Assembly (NCBI RefSeq): GCF_900112695.1
Contig: NZ_FOMT01000003.1
Location: forward strand, 124,001-188,000
Direction: 5' to 3'
From: Paenibacillus catalpae
Lineage (GTDB): Bacteria; Bacillota; Bacilli; Paenibacillales; Paenibacillaceae
Length of the DNA: 64,000 nucleotides
The translations under genes and the position numbers were made by a program. How positions within the stretch are numbered: the first letter of the stretch is position 1; every line of letters starts with the position of its first letter. This document shows positions 1 to 8,798 of the stretch, in pieces. The notes beneath the pieces are model-generated. The model was not told the DNA's origin, did no database searches, and was given only the letters and a program-made list of their open reading frames with translations.

Positions 1-857
1 CTCCGCAAGAGCGGGGTATTGGCTTCGTATTTCAGAACTATGCTTTGTTTAAGCATATGACGGTGTATGAGAACATCGCTTTTGGTCTGAAGGTCAAAAA
101 GCAGTCCAAAGAACAAATCCGAGAGCGCGTATCCACTCTGGTTGAGCTTACCGGCCTCAAAGGCTTCGAGCACCGTTACGTGCATCAGCTGTCCGGCGGT
201 CAACGCCAGCGTGTTGCTTTTGCCCGCGCACTTGCTCCCGAGCCTCAGCTCTTGCTGCTGGATGAGCCGTTTGCGGCGATTGATGCGAAGATCCGTACCG
301 AGCTTAGGACCTGGCTGAAAGAGATGATCGAGCGTGTCGGCATTACGTCTATCTTCGTTACTCATGACCAGGAAGAAGCGATTGAGGTGGCGGACGAGAT
401 TATGATCATCGGCAAAGGCCGGCTTGAGCAGAAGGGTACCCCTTGGGAAATTTATAAAAATCCGCAAACCCCGTTTGTTGCCAGCTTCATCGGCGAATCG
501 ACGATTGTGGAAGATATTAAAGTGTTAAAAGGCTTTGACGCTGCTTTGTCTTATCCGGGTACTAAGGCACTGATTCGTCCTGAATATATTGAGATCGGCA
601 AGCCGGGCGAGATTCGCCTGCAATCTGCAACGGTGAAGGCAACAGTGAAGGCTTTGCATTTCCGCGGCAGTGAATGGATGGTTGAGCTGCTCGTCGATAA
701 TGTAAAGCTTATCACGTACCGCTCGCTTGAGAAGGAAGTGCTGCAGCCCGGGGAGCAGGTAAGCGTGCTTGTCCACCGTGCGTATCTCTTTAACGACAAT
801 GACAGCTGGATTATGGAAAACAGCCTGAAGGTTGACCCAATGCCGATTCATATTTAA
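1..857 (+). CDS. cysA: Sulfate/thiosulfate ABC transporter ATPase CysA (5' end cut off)
   Basis: The reading frame is open from base 3, so the gene starts before the window; 284 residues are left. Visible ABC-ATPase parts are the Q-loop (FVFQNYALF), the signature LSGGQRQR, Walker B LLLLDEP followed by FAAIDAK, and the switch histidine in VTHDQEEA. The Walker A is outside the window. The C-terminal part (about 130 residues, with LIRPEYIEIG) is the regulatory/TOBE-like domain typical of CysA. It should drive sulfate or thiosulfate uptake at the inner face of the membrane. The following gene encodes the matching binding lipoprotein, 55 bases downstream. Identity as CysA rather than another anion ATPase rests on that neighbour and on overall sequence feel. 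Confidence 0.85.
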   Translation, partial: PQERGIGFVFQNYALFKHMTVYENIAFGLKVKKQSKEQIRERVSTLVELTGLKGFEHRYVHQLSGGQRQRVAFARALAPEPQLLLLDEPFAAIDAKIRTELRTWLKEMIERVGITSIFVTHDQEEAIEVADEIMIIGKGRLEQKGTPWEIYKNPQTPFVASFIGESTIVEDIKVLKGFDAALSYPGTKALIRPEYIEIGKPGEIRLQSATVKATVKALHFRGSEWMVELLVDNVKLITYRSLEKEVLQPGEQVSVLVHRAYLFNDNDSWIMENSLKVDPMPIHI

Positions 858-912
858 AGATACCGTTTACGCTTGGCTATTATCTTTTAAGCAGAAAGAG
901 TTGTATACGAAC

Positions 913-1974
913 ATGAATATAAATCGAAGAGCAAGCCGGCGGATTACCGTGCTGCTCCTTGCCGTACTGATGCTAATCGCAGCAGGCTGCGGCAAGGAAG
1001 AGCCGAAGCAGCCCGCCGAGTCTACCGCACAAGACGGTGATGTAACGCTTGTCATCGGTGCCTATTCCGTGGTGAAGGATGCGTTCAGCGAACTGCTGCC
1101 GCAATTCCAGGCCTACTGGAAGGAGCAAACCGGTCAGAAGGTTGTATTCCAGGAATCGTATGAAGCTTCAGGGACGCAAGCCCGGGCAATTGCGGGGGGC
1201 TTCGAGGCGGACGTTGCGATTCTGGCGATGGAAGGCGATCTCGATAAGATTACGGATGCAGGCTTCATCACGCAGGATTGGAAAGCTCAGCCTAATCACG
1301 GTCTCATTACGAAATCGATTGCTGTACTCGGTACAAGAGAGGGCAATCCGAAGGGGATTAAGGATTGGGATGATTTAACCCGCAAAGATGTTAAGGTGCT
1401 ATATCCGAATCCCAAAACCTCCGGCGGCGCACAATGGGATATTAACGCGATCTACGGTGCCGGGCTTAAGAAATCCGAAGCGGAGACCGGCACGAAGGAT
1501 CCGGCATTCGCCAAGAAGTATCTGGCGTCCATTCATAAGAATGTGGAATCGCTCGATAAGAGCGGCCGTGCTTCTATGGCAGCATTCGAATATGGCGTCG
1601 GAGATGTTATCGTGACGTATGAGAATGAACTGCTTGCCCGTATTATGAACGGCGTGAAGTATGATATTGTTGTTCCGAAGAATACTATCCTGATTGAAAA
1701 TCCGGCAGCTGTAGTGGATAAGAACGTTGATAAACACGGTACACGCAAAGTAGCCGAGGCGTTTATCTCTTATCTGCAAAGCGAAGAGGCGCAGCGTACA
1801 TTCGTGAAATACGGTTTCCGTTCGGTTGACGAGAAGGTAGCCGAAGAGTCGAAGGATAAATATGTCGTTCCTGAAGGATTGTTTGATATCAGCTATTTGG
1901 GCGGCTGGAAGGAAGTCCGCGCATCGCTCTATTCGAAGAAAGGCATCTGGTACCAGGTGCTTGCGGGGATCTAG
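913..1974 (+). CDS. sbp: Sulfate-binding lipoprotein of the ABC importer
   Basis: A 353-residue extracellular solute-binding protein. The N-terminus has positive residues (NRRASRR), a hydrophobic stretch and the lipobox LIAAGC, so it is a membrane-anchored lipoprotein. The mature part has features of the sulfate/thiosulfate-binding family (Sbp/CysP): an early GAYSVVKDAF segment, YEASGTQARAI, YPNPKTSGGAQW and a C-terminal KYGFRSVDEKVAEE. It would capture sulfate and pass it to the permeases served by CysA. I chose the ATG at 913 because it begins the signal peptide directly and follows a purine-rich AGAAAGAG; a longer frame reaching back to 832 would bury the signal peptide. Permease genes are not in the window, so the order here (ATPase before binding protein) differs from the common one. 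Confidence 0.85.
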   Translation: MNINRRASRRITVLLLAVLMLIAAGCGKEEPKQPAESTAQDGDVTLVIGAYSVVKDAFSELLPQFQAYWKEQTGQKVVFQESYEASGTQARAIAGGFEADVAILAMEGDLDKITDAGFITQDWKAQPNHGLITKSIAVLGTREGNPKGIKDWDDLTRKDVKVLYPNPKTSGGAQWDINAIYGAGLKKSEAETGTKDPAFAKKYLASIHKNVESLDKSGRASMAAFEYGVGDVIVTYENELLARIMNGVKYDIVVPKNTILIENPAAVVDKNVDKHGTRKVAEAFISYLQSEEAQRTFVKYGFRSVDEKVAEESKDKYVVPEGLFDISYLGGWKEVRASLYSKKGIWYQVLAGI

Positions 1975-1986
1975 GTTTTAAATGAG

Positions 1987-2034
1987 AAAAACTCCATGGT
2001 GGAAGCTTCGCTTCCCTACCATGGAGTTTTTTGC
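1987..2034. terminator. Bidirectional hairpin terminator
   Basis: Stem arms AAAACTCCATGGT and ACCATGGAGTTTT, extended by GGAAG/CTTCC, around a short CTTCG-type loop, with A-run on the left and T-run on the right. It sits between the convergent sbp and HAD-phosphatase genes and can serve both. Confidence 0.85.
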
Positions 2035-2043
2035 TGCACATAT

Positions 2044-2850
2044 TTACTTGGCAGCAGGCTGCAATACGAATTTCTCAATGACATGGCGTACGCCTTCTTC
2101 ATTATTCGTAAGCGTAATATAGTCCGCAATTTCCTTCAGCTTAGGCGTGGCGTTGCCCATCGCTACGCCAAGACCGGCTGCTTCGATCATCTCGTGATCA
2201 TTCCACGCATCGCCAATCGCAATGGTCTGATCCAGCGTGCAGCCCAAATGCTCAGCCATAAAGCGGAGAGCATGGCCCTTGGTACCTTCCTTATGCATGA
2301 ACTCGAGATAGTGGGCTTTGGATTTCGTAATATGAACTCGGTCGCCAATCATCGGCCTCAGCTGCTCGGCAAGCTGATCCAGATAAGCCGGCTCATCAAT
2401 AATCAGCATTTTGTTGTTTGGCTTCTCCAGCAAAGCTTCAAAATCTTCAGCCACGACATACGGAATATTGGTTAAAGTCGAGTACTTGATGGCTTTGTCA
2501 TTCGCTTCTTTCACATATAAAATATCATCCGCATAAAGCTGCAAATGGAGGCCGTGCTCCTCTGCAAAAGCGTAAAGCTCCTTTGCCGCATCCTGGGGCA
2601 CGCATCGCTCGTACAGCACCTCTCCGTCCAGCAGGGTTTTGACCAGCGAGCCCTGATAGGTAATGATCGGGACATTCAGCTGGATCTGGTCGGCAATTTT
2701 TTTCGCGGAAGCGTACATCCTTCCGGTTGCCAGGGTAACGGTAACTCCTTGTGCGATAGCGTCCTCCATCGCTTTTTTTGTGCCTTCCGTTACCTTTAAT
2801 TCATCATTAAGAAGCGTATCATCAACATCGATTGCAATTAATTTGTACAC
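2044..2850 (-). CDS. Cof-type HAD-superfamily phosphatase
   Basis: A 268-residue haloacid-dehalogenase hydrolase of the Cof (class IIB) type. Motif I is DVDDTLL at the N-terminus with nucleophile and acid aspartates; motif II is the Thr in LATGRM; motif III/IV lie in KGHALRFMAEHLG (Lys) and AIGDAWNDHEMIEAAG (Asp pair). Such enzymes dephosphorylate small sugar phosphates, flavin or pyridoxal precursors; the substrate cannot be read from sequence. The start is the GTG at 2850, which gives MYKLIAID and follows GGGAGAG at a good distance; the frame stays open upstream but without family similarity. Monocistronic, convergent with the sulfate genes. Confidence 0.85.
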   Translation of the reverse strand: MYKLIAIDVDDTLLNDELKVTEGTKKAMEDAIAQGVTVTLATGRMYASAKKIADQIQLNVPIITYQGSLVKTLLDGEVLYERCVPQDAAKELYAFAEEHGLHLQLYADDILYVKEANDKAIKYSTLTNIPYVVAEDFEALLEKPNNKMLIIDEPAYLDQLAEQLRPMIGDRVHITKSKAHYLEFMHKEGTKGHALRFMAEHLGCTLDQTIAIGDAWNDHEMIEAAGLGVAMGNATPKLKEIADYITLTNNEEGVRHVIEKFVLQPAAK

Positions 2851-3027
2851 GTACTCTCTCTCCCGTCTCTGTATCGTCCAATTCCGAAAGCTAGGTTGAT
2901 TGTAGCGAAAATAATAGTCCGGTTCAAGCCTGTTAAGGACATGCCTCCCCGCTATATTTGCTCCGCAGACCCCAAATAAGCTACAGTAGAAGACAGAACG
3001 ATCAGTCATAGTCAGGAGTGACCCTAA

Positions 3028-4446
3028 GTGAAAGAATTCTCGAATGAGGCAGCGAAGCAGCGAATTATAACGCTGGCGATTCTTGGTGCATTATTATTTA
3101 CGATTATCGGATTTATTCTTGGCTGGATCTGGATGGAAGTACGGTACCCGATGCTGAGGGAGCCGGCCTTCCGTAATTTTACGGTATCCTACAACACCAT
3201 CATGGATAAATATTTAAACGGCGCGAAGTCGGAAGAGCTCATTAACGGCGCCTCTCAAGGCATGCTTGCTTCACTAGGTGATCCTTACTCCAGATATTTG
3301 ATCAAGGAGCAGGGCAGCGCATATACGCAAGGCTATGAAGGGGAATTTTCCGGTGTCGGTATTACCCTTCAGGAAGCGGACGGCAAGTTTATCGTAGCCA
3401 GCATTACAGAAGGAGCACCGGCAGAGCGCGGAGGAGTCCATGCGGGGGATGAAATCGTTGGCGTGAACGGGATCTCTATTAAAGGGAAAGCTTATAATGA
3501 CATCATAACGATTCTTCGCGGAGATGTCGGAACAAAGGTGAAGCTGACCCTGCACCGCGGAGGCGAAGCCAAGCCTGTTGAGGTGGAGCTTACGAGGGAA
3601 GCTATTGCCGTACATACCGTATCGTCGGAAATGCTTAGCGGAGGGATTGGGCATGTAACAATCTCGAAGTTTGGCGAGAAGACGGACGATGAGTTCAAAA
3701 CCGAGGTGGAGAAGCTGCAAAAAGAAGGGATGACGAAGCTGCTGCTTGATCTTCGTTCCAATCCCGGCGGGCTGCTTCAATCTACGATCCAAATAGCGAA
3801 TATGCTTGTACCTAAAGATAAAGCGATCCTTGAGGTTGTATACAAGAACAACAGCAAGACGATTACCTACCGTTCGAAGCAGGATAAACCTTGGACAATT
3901 CCGATTGTCGTCCTTGTAAACGGACAATCTGCAAGTGCCAGCGAAGTTCTGACAGCAGCGCTGAAGGAATCTGCTGGCGCGACGGTTGTGGGGGAGAAGA
4001 CCTTTGGGAAAGGGATTGTTCAGACCTTCCAGCAGTTTAAAGACAAATCGGTTCTCAGTCTGACGGAGGCACAGTGGAAAACACCTGGCGGCACTTGGAT
4101 CCATAAGCAAGGCGTAACACCGGATGTCAAGGTGGCGCTGCCGGCTTACGCAAACCTCAGCCAGCTTCCATTTGGAACAGAGCTTAAGACCGGCAGTTAC
4201 GGGGAAAATGTGAAGACGCTCCAGCTGATGCTGCAGGAGCTGGGCTATACGCCTGTTGGCGATACCGGTTTGTTTGATGAACGGACCGCAGATGCGCTTA
4301 GCCGGTTCCAGAAGGACGAGAAGCTGGCGGATACCGGTAAATTCAACGATATGACGGGTTATCGGATTCTCGAGCTGCTGAGCGACAAGCTGAAGGAAGA
4401 GGATACGCAGCTTCACAAAGGGATCGAAATTTTGAATAGTAAATAA
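3028..4446 (+). CDS. C-terminal processing protease, S41 family, with PDZ and peptidoglycan-binding domains
   Basis: 472 residues. Order: membrane segment at about 12-34 (signal anchor, so the bulk lies outside the membrane), PDZ domain around 95-180 (GVGITLQEADGKF onward), S41 peptidase core, and a C-terminal PG_binding_1 helix bundle from about 390 (GENVKTLQLMLQELGY). The catalytic Ser/Lys/Gln set of carboxy-terminal processing proteases can be placed at S303 (in QSASASE), K328 and Q332 (GKGIVQ), with the 25-residue Ser-Lys spacing known for the family. It resembles Bacillus CtpA/CtpB; a signalling role as for CtpB in sporulation is possible but not shown. The start is GTG at 3028 behind AGGAG. 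Confidence 0.9.
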   Translation: MKEFSNEAAKQRIITLAILGALLFTIIGFILGWIWMEVRYPMLREPAFRNFTVSYNTIMDKYLNGAKSEELINGASQGMLASLGDPYSRYLIKEQGSAYTQGYEGEFSGVGITLQEADGKFIVASITEGAPAERGGVHAGDEIVGVNGISIKGKAYNDIITILRGDVGTKVKLTLHRGGEAKPVEVELTREAIAVHTVSSEMLSGGIGHVTISKFGEKTDDEFKTEVEKLQKEGMTKLLLDLRSNPGGLLQSTIQIANMLVPKDKAILEVVYKNNSKTITYRSKQDKPWTIPIVVLVNGQSASASEVLTAALKESAGATVVGEKTFGKGIVQTFQQFKDKSVLSLTEAQWKTPGGTWIHKQGVTPDVKVALPAYANLSQLPFGTELKTGSYGENVKTLQLMLQELGYTPVGDTGLFDERTADALSRFQKDEKLADTGKFNDMTGYRILELLSDKLKEEDTQLHKGIEILNSK

Positions 4447-4465
4447 GCAGCCTCCGTATTCGCTA

Positions 4466-4494
4466 TTGACAACGGGAATGATAATTATTATCAT
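4466..4494 (+). promoter_or_regulatory. Promoter with an exact Fur box (iron-responsive)
   Basis: TTGACA at 4466-4471, 17-base spacer, TATCAT at 4489-4494. The bases 4479-4493 read TGATAATTATTATCA, an exact match to the 7-1-7 Fur box known from Bacillus, and overlap the -10. Iron-loaded Fur should therefore shut this promoter. It drives the DUF1450 gene at 4543. Confidence 0.85.
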
Positions 4495-4542
4495 TTCTTA
4501 TAGAATGTATTACACCGTTGCGCAGCGAGGTGAGCCGGCTTG

Positions 4543-4764
4543 ATGAAGAAGATCAAATACTGCACCCGGAATTTGAAGAACGGGACAAAGCCCGTTTACA
4601 AGGCCATGAAGGCCAAATATCCGGAAATAAAGATGAAGAAGAAAGACTGTCTGGGCAACTGCAGAACCTGCAAGCGCGAAAGCTTTGTGATGGTTAAGTC
4701 GAAAAGCATCTGCGCATCAAGCCCGGACCAGTTGTATAAAGAGCTTAAGAAGATGATCGGATAA
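4543..4764 (+). CDS. DUF1450 (YuzB-like) small thioredoxin-fold protein
   Basis: A 73-residue protein with four cysteines: one near the N-terminus (KYCTRN) and a CLGNCRTC cluster in the middle, then a short SPDQLYKELKKMI tail. This pattern fits the DUF1450/YuzB family, related to thioredoxin-like [2Fe-2S] ferredoxins; whether this member holds a cluster is unknown. The ATG at 4543 follows GAGGTGA by 9 bases; a TTG one codon earlier is an alternative. The exact Fur box in its promoter and the ferritin gene next door suggest a role when iron is short. Confidence 0.75.
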   Translation: MKKIKYCTRNLKNGTKPVYKAMKAKYPEIKMKKKDCLGNCRTCKRESFVMVKSKSICASSPDQLYKELKKMIG

Positions 4765-4787
4765 TCAAATATTTTGGATAATTTTAC

Positions 4788-4815
4788 AAAGGACGGCTTT
4801 TGCCGTCCTTTCTGT
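4788..4815 (+). terminator. Hairpin terminator
   Basis: AAAGGACGGC / GCCGTCCTTT stem with T-run, after the DUF1450 gene; it separates this from ferritin. Confidence 0.85.
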
Positions 4816-4857
4816 TTGTGTTAGAATAAGACAAACAAGGAAAGAGGTGCATAAGCG

Positions 4858-5361
4858 ATGAATGATAACTTAGCAGAAGCGCTCAATGAACAGATGAATT
4901 TTGAATTTTATTCGGCGCATGTGTATCTTGCAATGGCAGCATATTGCTCCGGCGAAAGTCTCGATGGATTCGCGAACTTCTTCATTATTCAAGCGGAAGA
5001 AGAACGATTCCACGGTATGAAAATATACAAATTCCTGAATGACCGCGGACGTCGTGCTACACTTACAGCGCTTGGCGAACCAAAGAATGAATATGCGTCG
5101 ATGCTTGATGCTTTCGAGCACGGCTACGCGCATGAGCAGCAAAATACGAAACGCTTCTACAACCTGGCTGATATCGCGCTGAACGACCGCGAGCATGCAA
5201 CGATGTACTTCCTGAAGTGGTTCATCGACGAACAGGTTGAAGAAGAAGCATTGTTCGATAACATTATCCAGAAGCTGAAGCGGATCGATAAGGACAGCAA
5301 TGCCTTCTACATGCTGGATGCGGAATTCGCACAGCGTTCGTTTGTGGCACCAGCGGAATAA
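4858..5361 (+). CDS. Ferritin (iron storage)
   Basis: A 167-residue four-helix-bundle ferritin of the bacterial FtnA type. Ferroxidase ligands are visible: E in NFEFYSAH, the EEERFHG motif (Glu and His) in helix B, and the E/Q residues in the DEQVEEE helix. It oxidises and stores iron in a cytosolic 24-mer. It starts with ATG behind GAAAGAGGTG. Neighbouring the Fur-controlled DUF1450 gene, it forms a small iron cluster, but it is separated by a terminator and no Fur box is visible directly in front of it. Confidence 0.92.
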   Translation: MNDNLAEALNEQMNFEFYSAHVYLAMAAYCSGESLDGFANFFIIQAEEERFHGMKIYKFLNDRGRRATLTALGEPKNEYASMLDAFEHGYAHEQQNTKRFYNLADIALNDREHATMYFLKWFIDEQVEEEALFDNIIQKLKRIDKDSNAFYMLDAEFAQRSFVAPAE

Positions 5362-5380
5362 AAGACATCATGAAAGAACA

Positions 5381-5418
5381 GGACCTGGCAGTAACACTGC
5401 CGGGTCCCGTTTTTTTTA
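5381..5418 (+). terminator. Hairpin terminator
   Basis: GGACCTGGCAG / CTGCCGGGTCC with one G-T pair and eight T's, directly after ferritin. Confidence 0.85.
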
Positions 5419-5445
5419 TGAGGATAAGACGAGGTGAATGCATTG

Positions 5446-5982
5446 TTGTTTACAGCTCAGCGCTTATTAGGTTTTGCTGCTCTATTATTTGGCGTTTTCA
5501 TGATGTTTGTAACATTACCGCTTGGGCTTATCTTTGCAGGCGCAGGTTTTGTGCTTATATCTTTGGCCGAGCTTGTCCGAATGCAACAGGGTACTTATCA
5601 TCTGGCATTAGGGCTCCCATACAAGAACGAACAGATTAATGAAATAATTAAACGCAGTACACCTGTGAAGGTGTTCTCGACTGGCTTGAGCATCCATCCA
5701 TTCGACGGTACGGCGTATCCGCTGCTTCAGCTTCACGGAGAATCTTATTTACGGGCTAAGGCCTTTATTCCCTACATAGAACAGAGTGAAATGGAGTACC
5801 GGTTTTCCTTCCCGGATGTTGACCCGGTACTCCTCCTATGTGAGCCCCGCTGCGGACAAGGCAGCAGCTTGTTTCAGTTTAATGAACAGGTATTCGTTAA
5901 GCTATCGGCATTGCCCTTGACTATTAAGAGAGAAGGCGACAGGCTGCGGATTGAAGTCGCATCACAGCCGCATCAGTTATAG
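5446..5982 (+). CDS. Hypothetical membrane protein
   Basis: About 178 residues with two hydrophobic helices at the N-terminus (LLGFAALLFGVFMMFVTLPLGLIFAGAGFVLISLAEL), then a soluble C-terminal part without motifs I recognise. Likely anchored in the membrane with the C-terminal domain inside. I prefer the TTG at 5446 because GAGGTGA at 5431-5437 lies 8 bases before it; an upstream GTG at 5434 would sit inside that ribosome binding site. The last 10 bases overlap the convergent helicase gene. Function unknown. Confidence 0.65.
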   Translation: MFTAQRLLGFAALLFGVFMMFVTLPLGLIFAGAGFVLISLAELVRMQQGTYHLALGLPYKNEQINEIIKRSTPVKVFSTGLSIHPFDGTAYPLLQLHGESYLRAKAFIPYIEQSEMEYRFSFPDVDPVLLLCEPRCGQGSSLFQFNEQVFVKLSALPLTIKREGDRLRIEVASQPHQL

Positions 5983-8057
5983 GCATTTATAATAAATGAG
6001 GATACCGCCGCGGGCTTGCCGCGGTAATAAGCGGGAGAGCTGATATACAGCTCCTCTTCTGCTCTTGTGACGGCCACGTAAGCAAGTCTTCTTTCTTCTT
6101 CCATTGCCGCTTCCGCGATGTTGTCGCCAGCTTGAATGGCACTGCGGTCGCTGTTCTTCTCCGCCGTGATCGCCGAGCTGTGAGGCAGAATGCCTTCGGA
6201 TACTCCGCACACAAATACGACCGGAAACTCCAGTCCCTTTGATTTGTGAATGGTCATGAAGTTGACCGCATCGTCATTCCTGCTGCCCGATTTCATCCGC
6301 TTCATCTCTTCATGCTTCGCAGCAATTTCGTCGACGAAGGAGAGGAATGTTCCAATCTGATCAAACCGCTTCGCCGAGGCCTCGAGCTCATCCAGCATTT
6401 CTTTCAAGGAATCCTTGTGCTCGGTTAAGGCTGGACCGCTTTTGTTCGCATCAAGGAATTGATCGTAAAATTCAATGCGCAGCCGACGGATTGCGGCCTC
6501 CGGCTTAAGTCTCTCCAGGGAACGGATCAATTTGATCCGTTCTTTTATTTTCTCCTGATGGAAAGACTTAATATCGGGGAACCGGGTCAGGTGAATAAGC
6601 GGCCATTTCTTGGCCTGTTTCTTATCCTCGTTCCATATAAACGCCATCGCTTGATCCGGGCGGACATACATCGTGGCAAGCATCGCTTCCATGGCATCGA
6701 AGTTGCGGCGGTCAATGGACAAGCGAAGATGGGCGATAACCGGCTTAATGACCCATTGCTCATACAGGGATTCACCGCTGCCGTAATCGATAAACGGCAC
6801 CTGGCGGATGACCAGCTGGTCGAACACCGCCCGGCTGCTGCTGGCTGTTCGGAACAAAATCGCAAAGTCGCGGTATGAGCGGTCTTTTTTCTCCTTCTGC
6901 TGCAGCAGGGTGTTTACGATGAGATCCGCTTCATCATCGCTGTTGCCGGGCCTTGCGTATACCGGAGGAAGGCCATGAGGCCTTGCAGTCAGCAGTGTTT
7001 TGCTCCGCCGCTGTTTATTATGACGGATAACCGCGTTGCCAAGGCCTACGATTCCCGAGCCTGAACGGTAATTAACGTCCAGGATGACATTGGTTGCGCC
7101 GGGGAACTGCTGCTCGAAGTTCAAGATGTATTCATTACGCGCCCCGTTAAACGAGTAGATCGTCTGGTCATCATCGCCAACCACCATCAGATTCCGATGC
7201 GGCTGAACAAGCAGCTTGATAATCTCATATTGGATCGTATTCGTATCCTGGAACTCATCAATCATGACGTAACGGAAACGGTGCTGCAGCATGGAGAGAA
7301 GCTTCTGATCCTGTTTCAGCAGCTGATAAGCCTCCAGCAGCATATCATCATAATCGATGAGATCCGCTTCCCGTTTCCATTCTTCATAACAGGTAAAGAT
7401 AAGCTTAAGCTGCCTGTCCTCCTCCGTTTTCTCCGGGAGGTCCGAAACGGGAATCATCTGCATCTTATAAGAGGAGAGTAAAGTAATCAGCGTTTCCGGC
7501 TGGTACGTTTCATGCAAATTACGCTCCCGCAGCAGCCGTTTGAAGTAAATTTGCTTGCGTCCGGTTTCACCCAGAATGTTCTGCTTATACCCGCGTCTGC
7601 GAAGCAGGAGCAGGCAGAAGGAATGAAACGTACGTGCTTCGATACGCGAGGCTGCCGTCTCCCCGATATTCGGCAATGTGCTGATCCGAAGCTTCATTTC
7701 GTCGGCCGCTTTTTTGGAGAAGGTCATGAGCAGCAGCTGCTGGGGCTGAATGCCGCGGACCGACAACATATACCCTGTCCGGCAGACGAGGACGGACGTT
7801 TTGCCTGAGCCTGCGCCGGCGAGTGTCAGAATCGGGCCGTCAATGTGGCGGACGGCAGCGATCTGCCGTTGGTTGAGCCGAATTCCTTGGCTCTCCAGGG
7901 CCCGGAAATAGAAGGCGTCCTTATCGGAAGCCGGAACCAGCTGCTCGCTTGTATCTGCGGCAGCAGGCGCGGCAGGTACGAGATTTTTATTTACGACTCC
8001 ATAAGGGCGTTTGTAGTAAATTTTATTGTTGGAATTTGTTGCATTGTTCATGTTCAT
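5973..8057 (-). CDS. UvrD/PcrA-type superfamily 1 DNA helicase
   Basis: 694 residues. All SF1A helicase motifs are present: Q-motif LNQRQIAAV, Walker A GAGSGKT, motif Ia LLLMTFSKKAADEM, motif II DEFQDTN, motif III GDDDQTIYSFNGA, motif IV LDVNYRSG, motif V TIHKSKGLEFPVVFV and motif VI EERRLAYVAVTRAEEELY. It is an ATP-driven 3'-5' DNA translocase, probably in repair. It is a little shorter than housekeeping PcrA and starts with an Asn-rich, low-complexity 30-residue tail, so it is more likely an accessory paralogue. Start ATG at 8057 behind AGGTGA. Confidence 0.88.
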   Translation of the reverse strand: MNMNNATNSNNKIYYKRPYGVVNKNLVPAAPAAADTSEQLVPASDKDAFYFRALESQGIRLNQRQIAAVRHIDGPILTLAGAGSGKTSVLVCRTGYMLSVRGIQPQQLLLMTFSKKAADEMKLRISTLPNIGETAASRIEARTFHSFCLLLLRRRGYKQNILGETGRKQIYFKRLLRERNLHETYQPETLITLLSSYKMQMIPVSDLPEKTEEDRQLKLIFTCYEEWKREADLIDYDDMLLEAYQLLKQDQKLLSMLQHRFRYVMIDEFQDTNTIQYEIIKLLVQPHRNLMVVGDDDQTIYSFNGARNEYILNFEQQFPGATNVILDVNYRSGSGIVGLGNAVIRHNKQRRSKTLLTARPHGLPPVYARPGNSDDEADLIVNTLLQQKEKKDRSYRDFAILFRTASSSRAVFDQLVIRQVPFIDYGSGESLYEQWVIKPVIAHLRLSIDRRNFDAMEAMLATMYVRPDQAMAFIWNEDKKQAKKWPLIHLTRFPDIKSFHQEKIKERIKLIRSLERLKPEAAIRRLRIEFYDQFLDANKSGPALTEHKDSLKEMLDELEASAKRFDQIGTFLSFVDEIAAKHEEMKRMKSGSRNDDAVNFMTIHKSKGLEFPVVFVCGVSEGILPHSSAITAEKNSDRSAIQAGDNIAEAAMEEERRLAYVAVTRAEEELYISSPAYYRGKPAAVSSFIINAYN

Positions 8058-8151
8058 TGTCTGTAATCACCTGTTGTCGATTATAGCATGATAGAATGGA
8101 TGTTCGTACGTTAAACTGGAATTATTAATATTTGGAGAGGAACGTGACAGC

Positions 8152-8718
8152 ATGATTGGACCGGCAGGCAAGGAAGATGTGGAGCAAGTAATGCCGCTCC
8201 TGCATGAAGCAATCGGCAATATCGCCTGTTCGCTTGCAGGAGTAGAGGATGAGGCGGAAGCGATGCGGATATTGGCTGATTTTTATAGGGAAGAGGGAAA
8301 CCGGGTCAGCTACAGGAATGTGATTGTAGACAAAAGAGATGATGCTGTTGCGGGCATAGTCGTTTGTTATGCCGGGGATAAGGCGGAGGAGCTGGATCAG
8401 CCTCTTATTGAGCGCGTGAAACGGGTAACGGGAATTGCCGATTATTCGATCCTGACCGAAACCCGTCCGGGCGAGTTCTATTTGGACTCCATTGCTGTAC
8501 ATGCGTCGTTCCGCAATCAGGGGATCGCCAAAGCTCTGATGGCGGCTTTCGAGCGGGAAGCCGTGAAGCAGGGCTACAATCTCGTCTCTTTAATCGTCGA
8601 GGAATATAACGGTCAGGCACGTATGCTCTATGAAAAAATGGGCTATAAGGAAGATGGTGAGCTGATCGTCAGTGGTCATCGCTATACGAGAATGGTAAAG
8701 ACTGTATCCGGAGAATAA
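8152..8718 (+). CDS. GNAT-family N-acetyltransferase
   Basis: 188 residues with a GNAT fold: motif A region LDSIAVHASFRNQGIAKALMAAFE contains the acetyl-CoA-binding R/Q-x-x-G-x-A pattern, followed by NGQARMLYEKMGY typical of motif B. The acetylated substrate is unknown. Starts at ATG 8152 behind GGAGAGG. Followed 80 bases later by a second, unrelated-looking GNAT gene. Confidence 0.8.
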   Translation: MIGPAGKEDVEQVMPLLHEAIGNIACSLAGVEDEAEAMRILADFYREEGNRVSYRNVIVDKRDDAVAGIVVCYAGDKAEELDQPLIERVKRVTGIADYSILTETRPGEFYLDSIAVHASFRNQGIAKALMAAFEREAVKQGYNLVSLIVEEYNGQARMLYEKMGYKEDGELIVSGHRYTRMVKTVSGE

Positions 8719-8798
8719 AGGCGAGGAAAGAAGGAATGGGGCGAGTTGTGTCGAAAATGTAGAACCGGCGTAATATTAAACGTATTGGGTGATACATA

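Noticed and set aside
3274..4494. Long minus-strand frame opposite the S41 protease
   Set aside because: Shadow of a well-supported gene; it would also cover the Fur-box promoter.
5370..5639. Frame across the ferritin terminator
   Set aside because: It contains the terminator hairpin and overlaps the membrane-protein gene in another frame.
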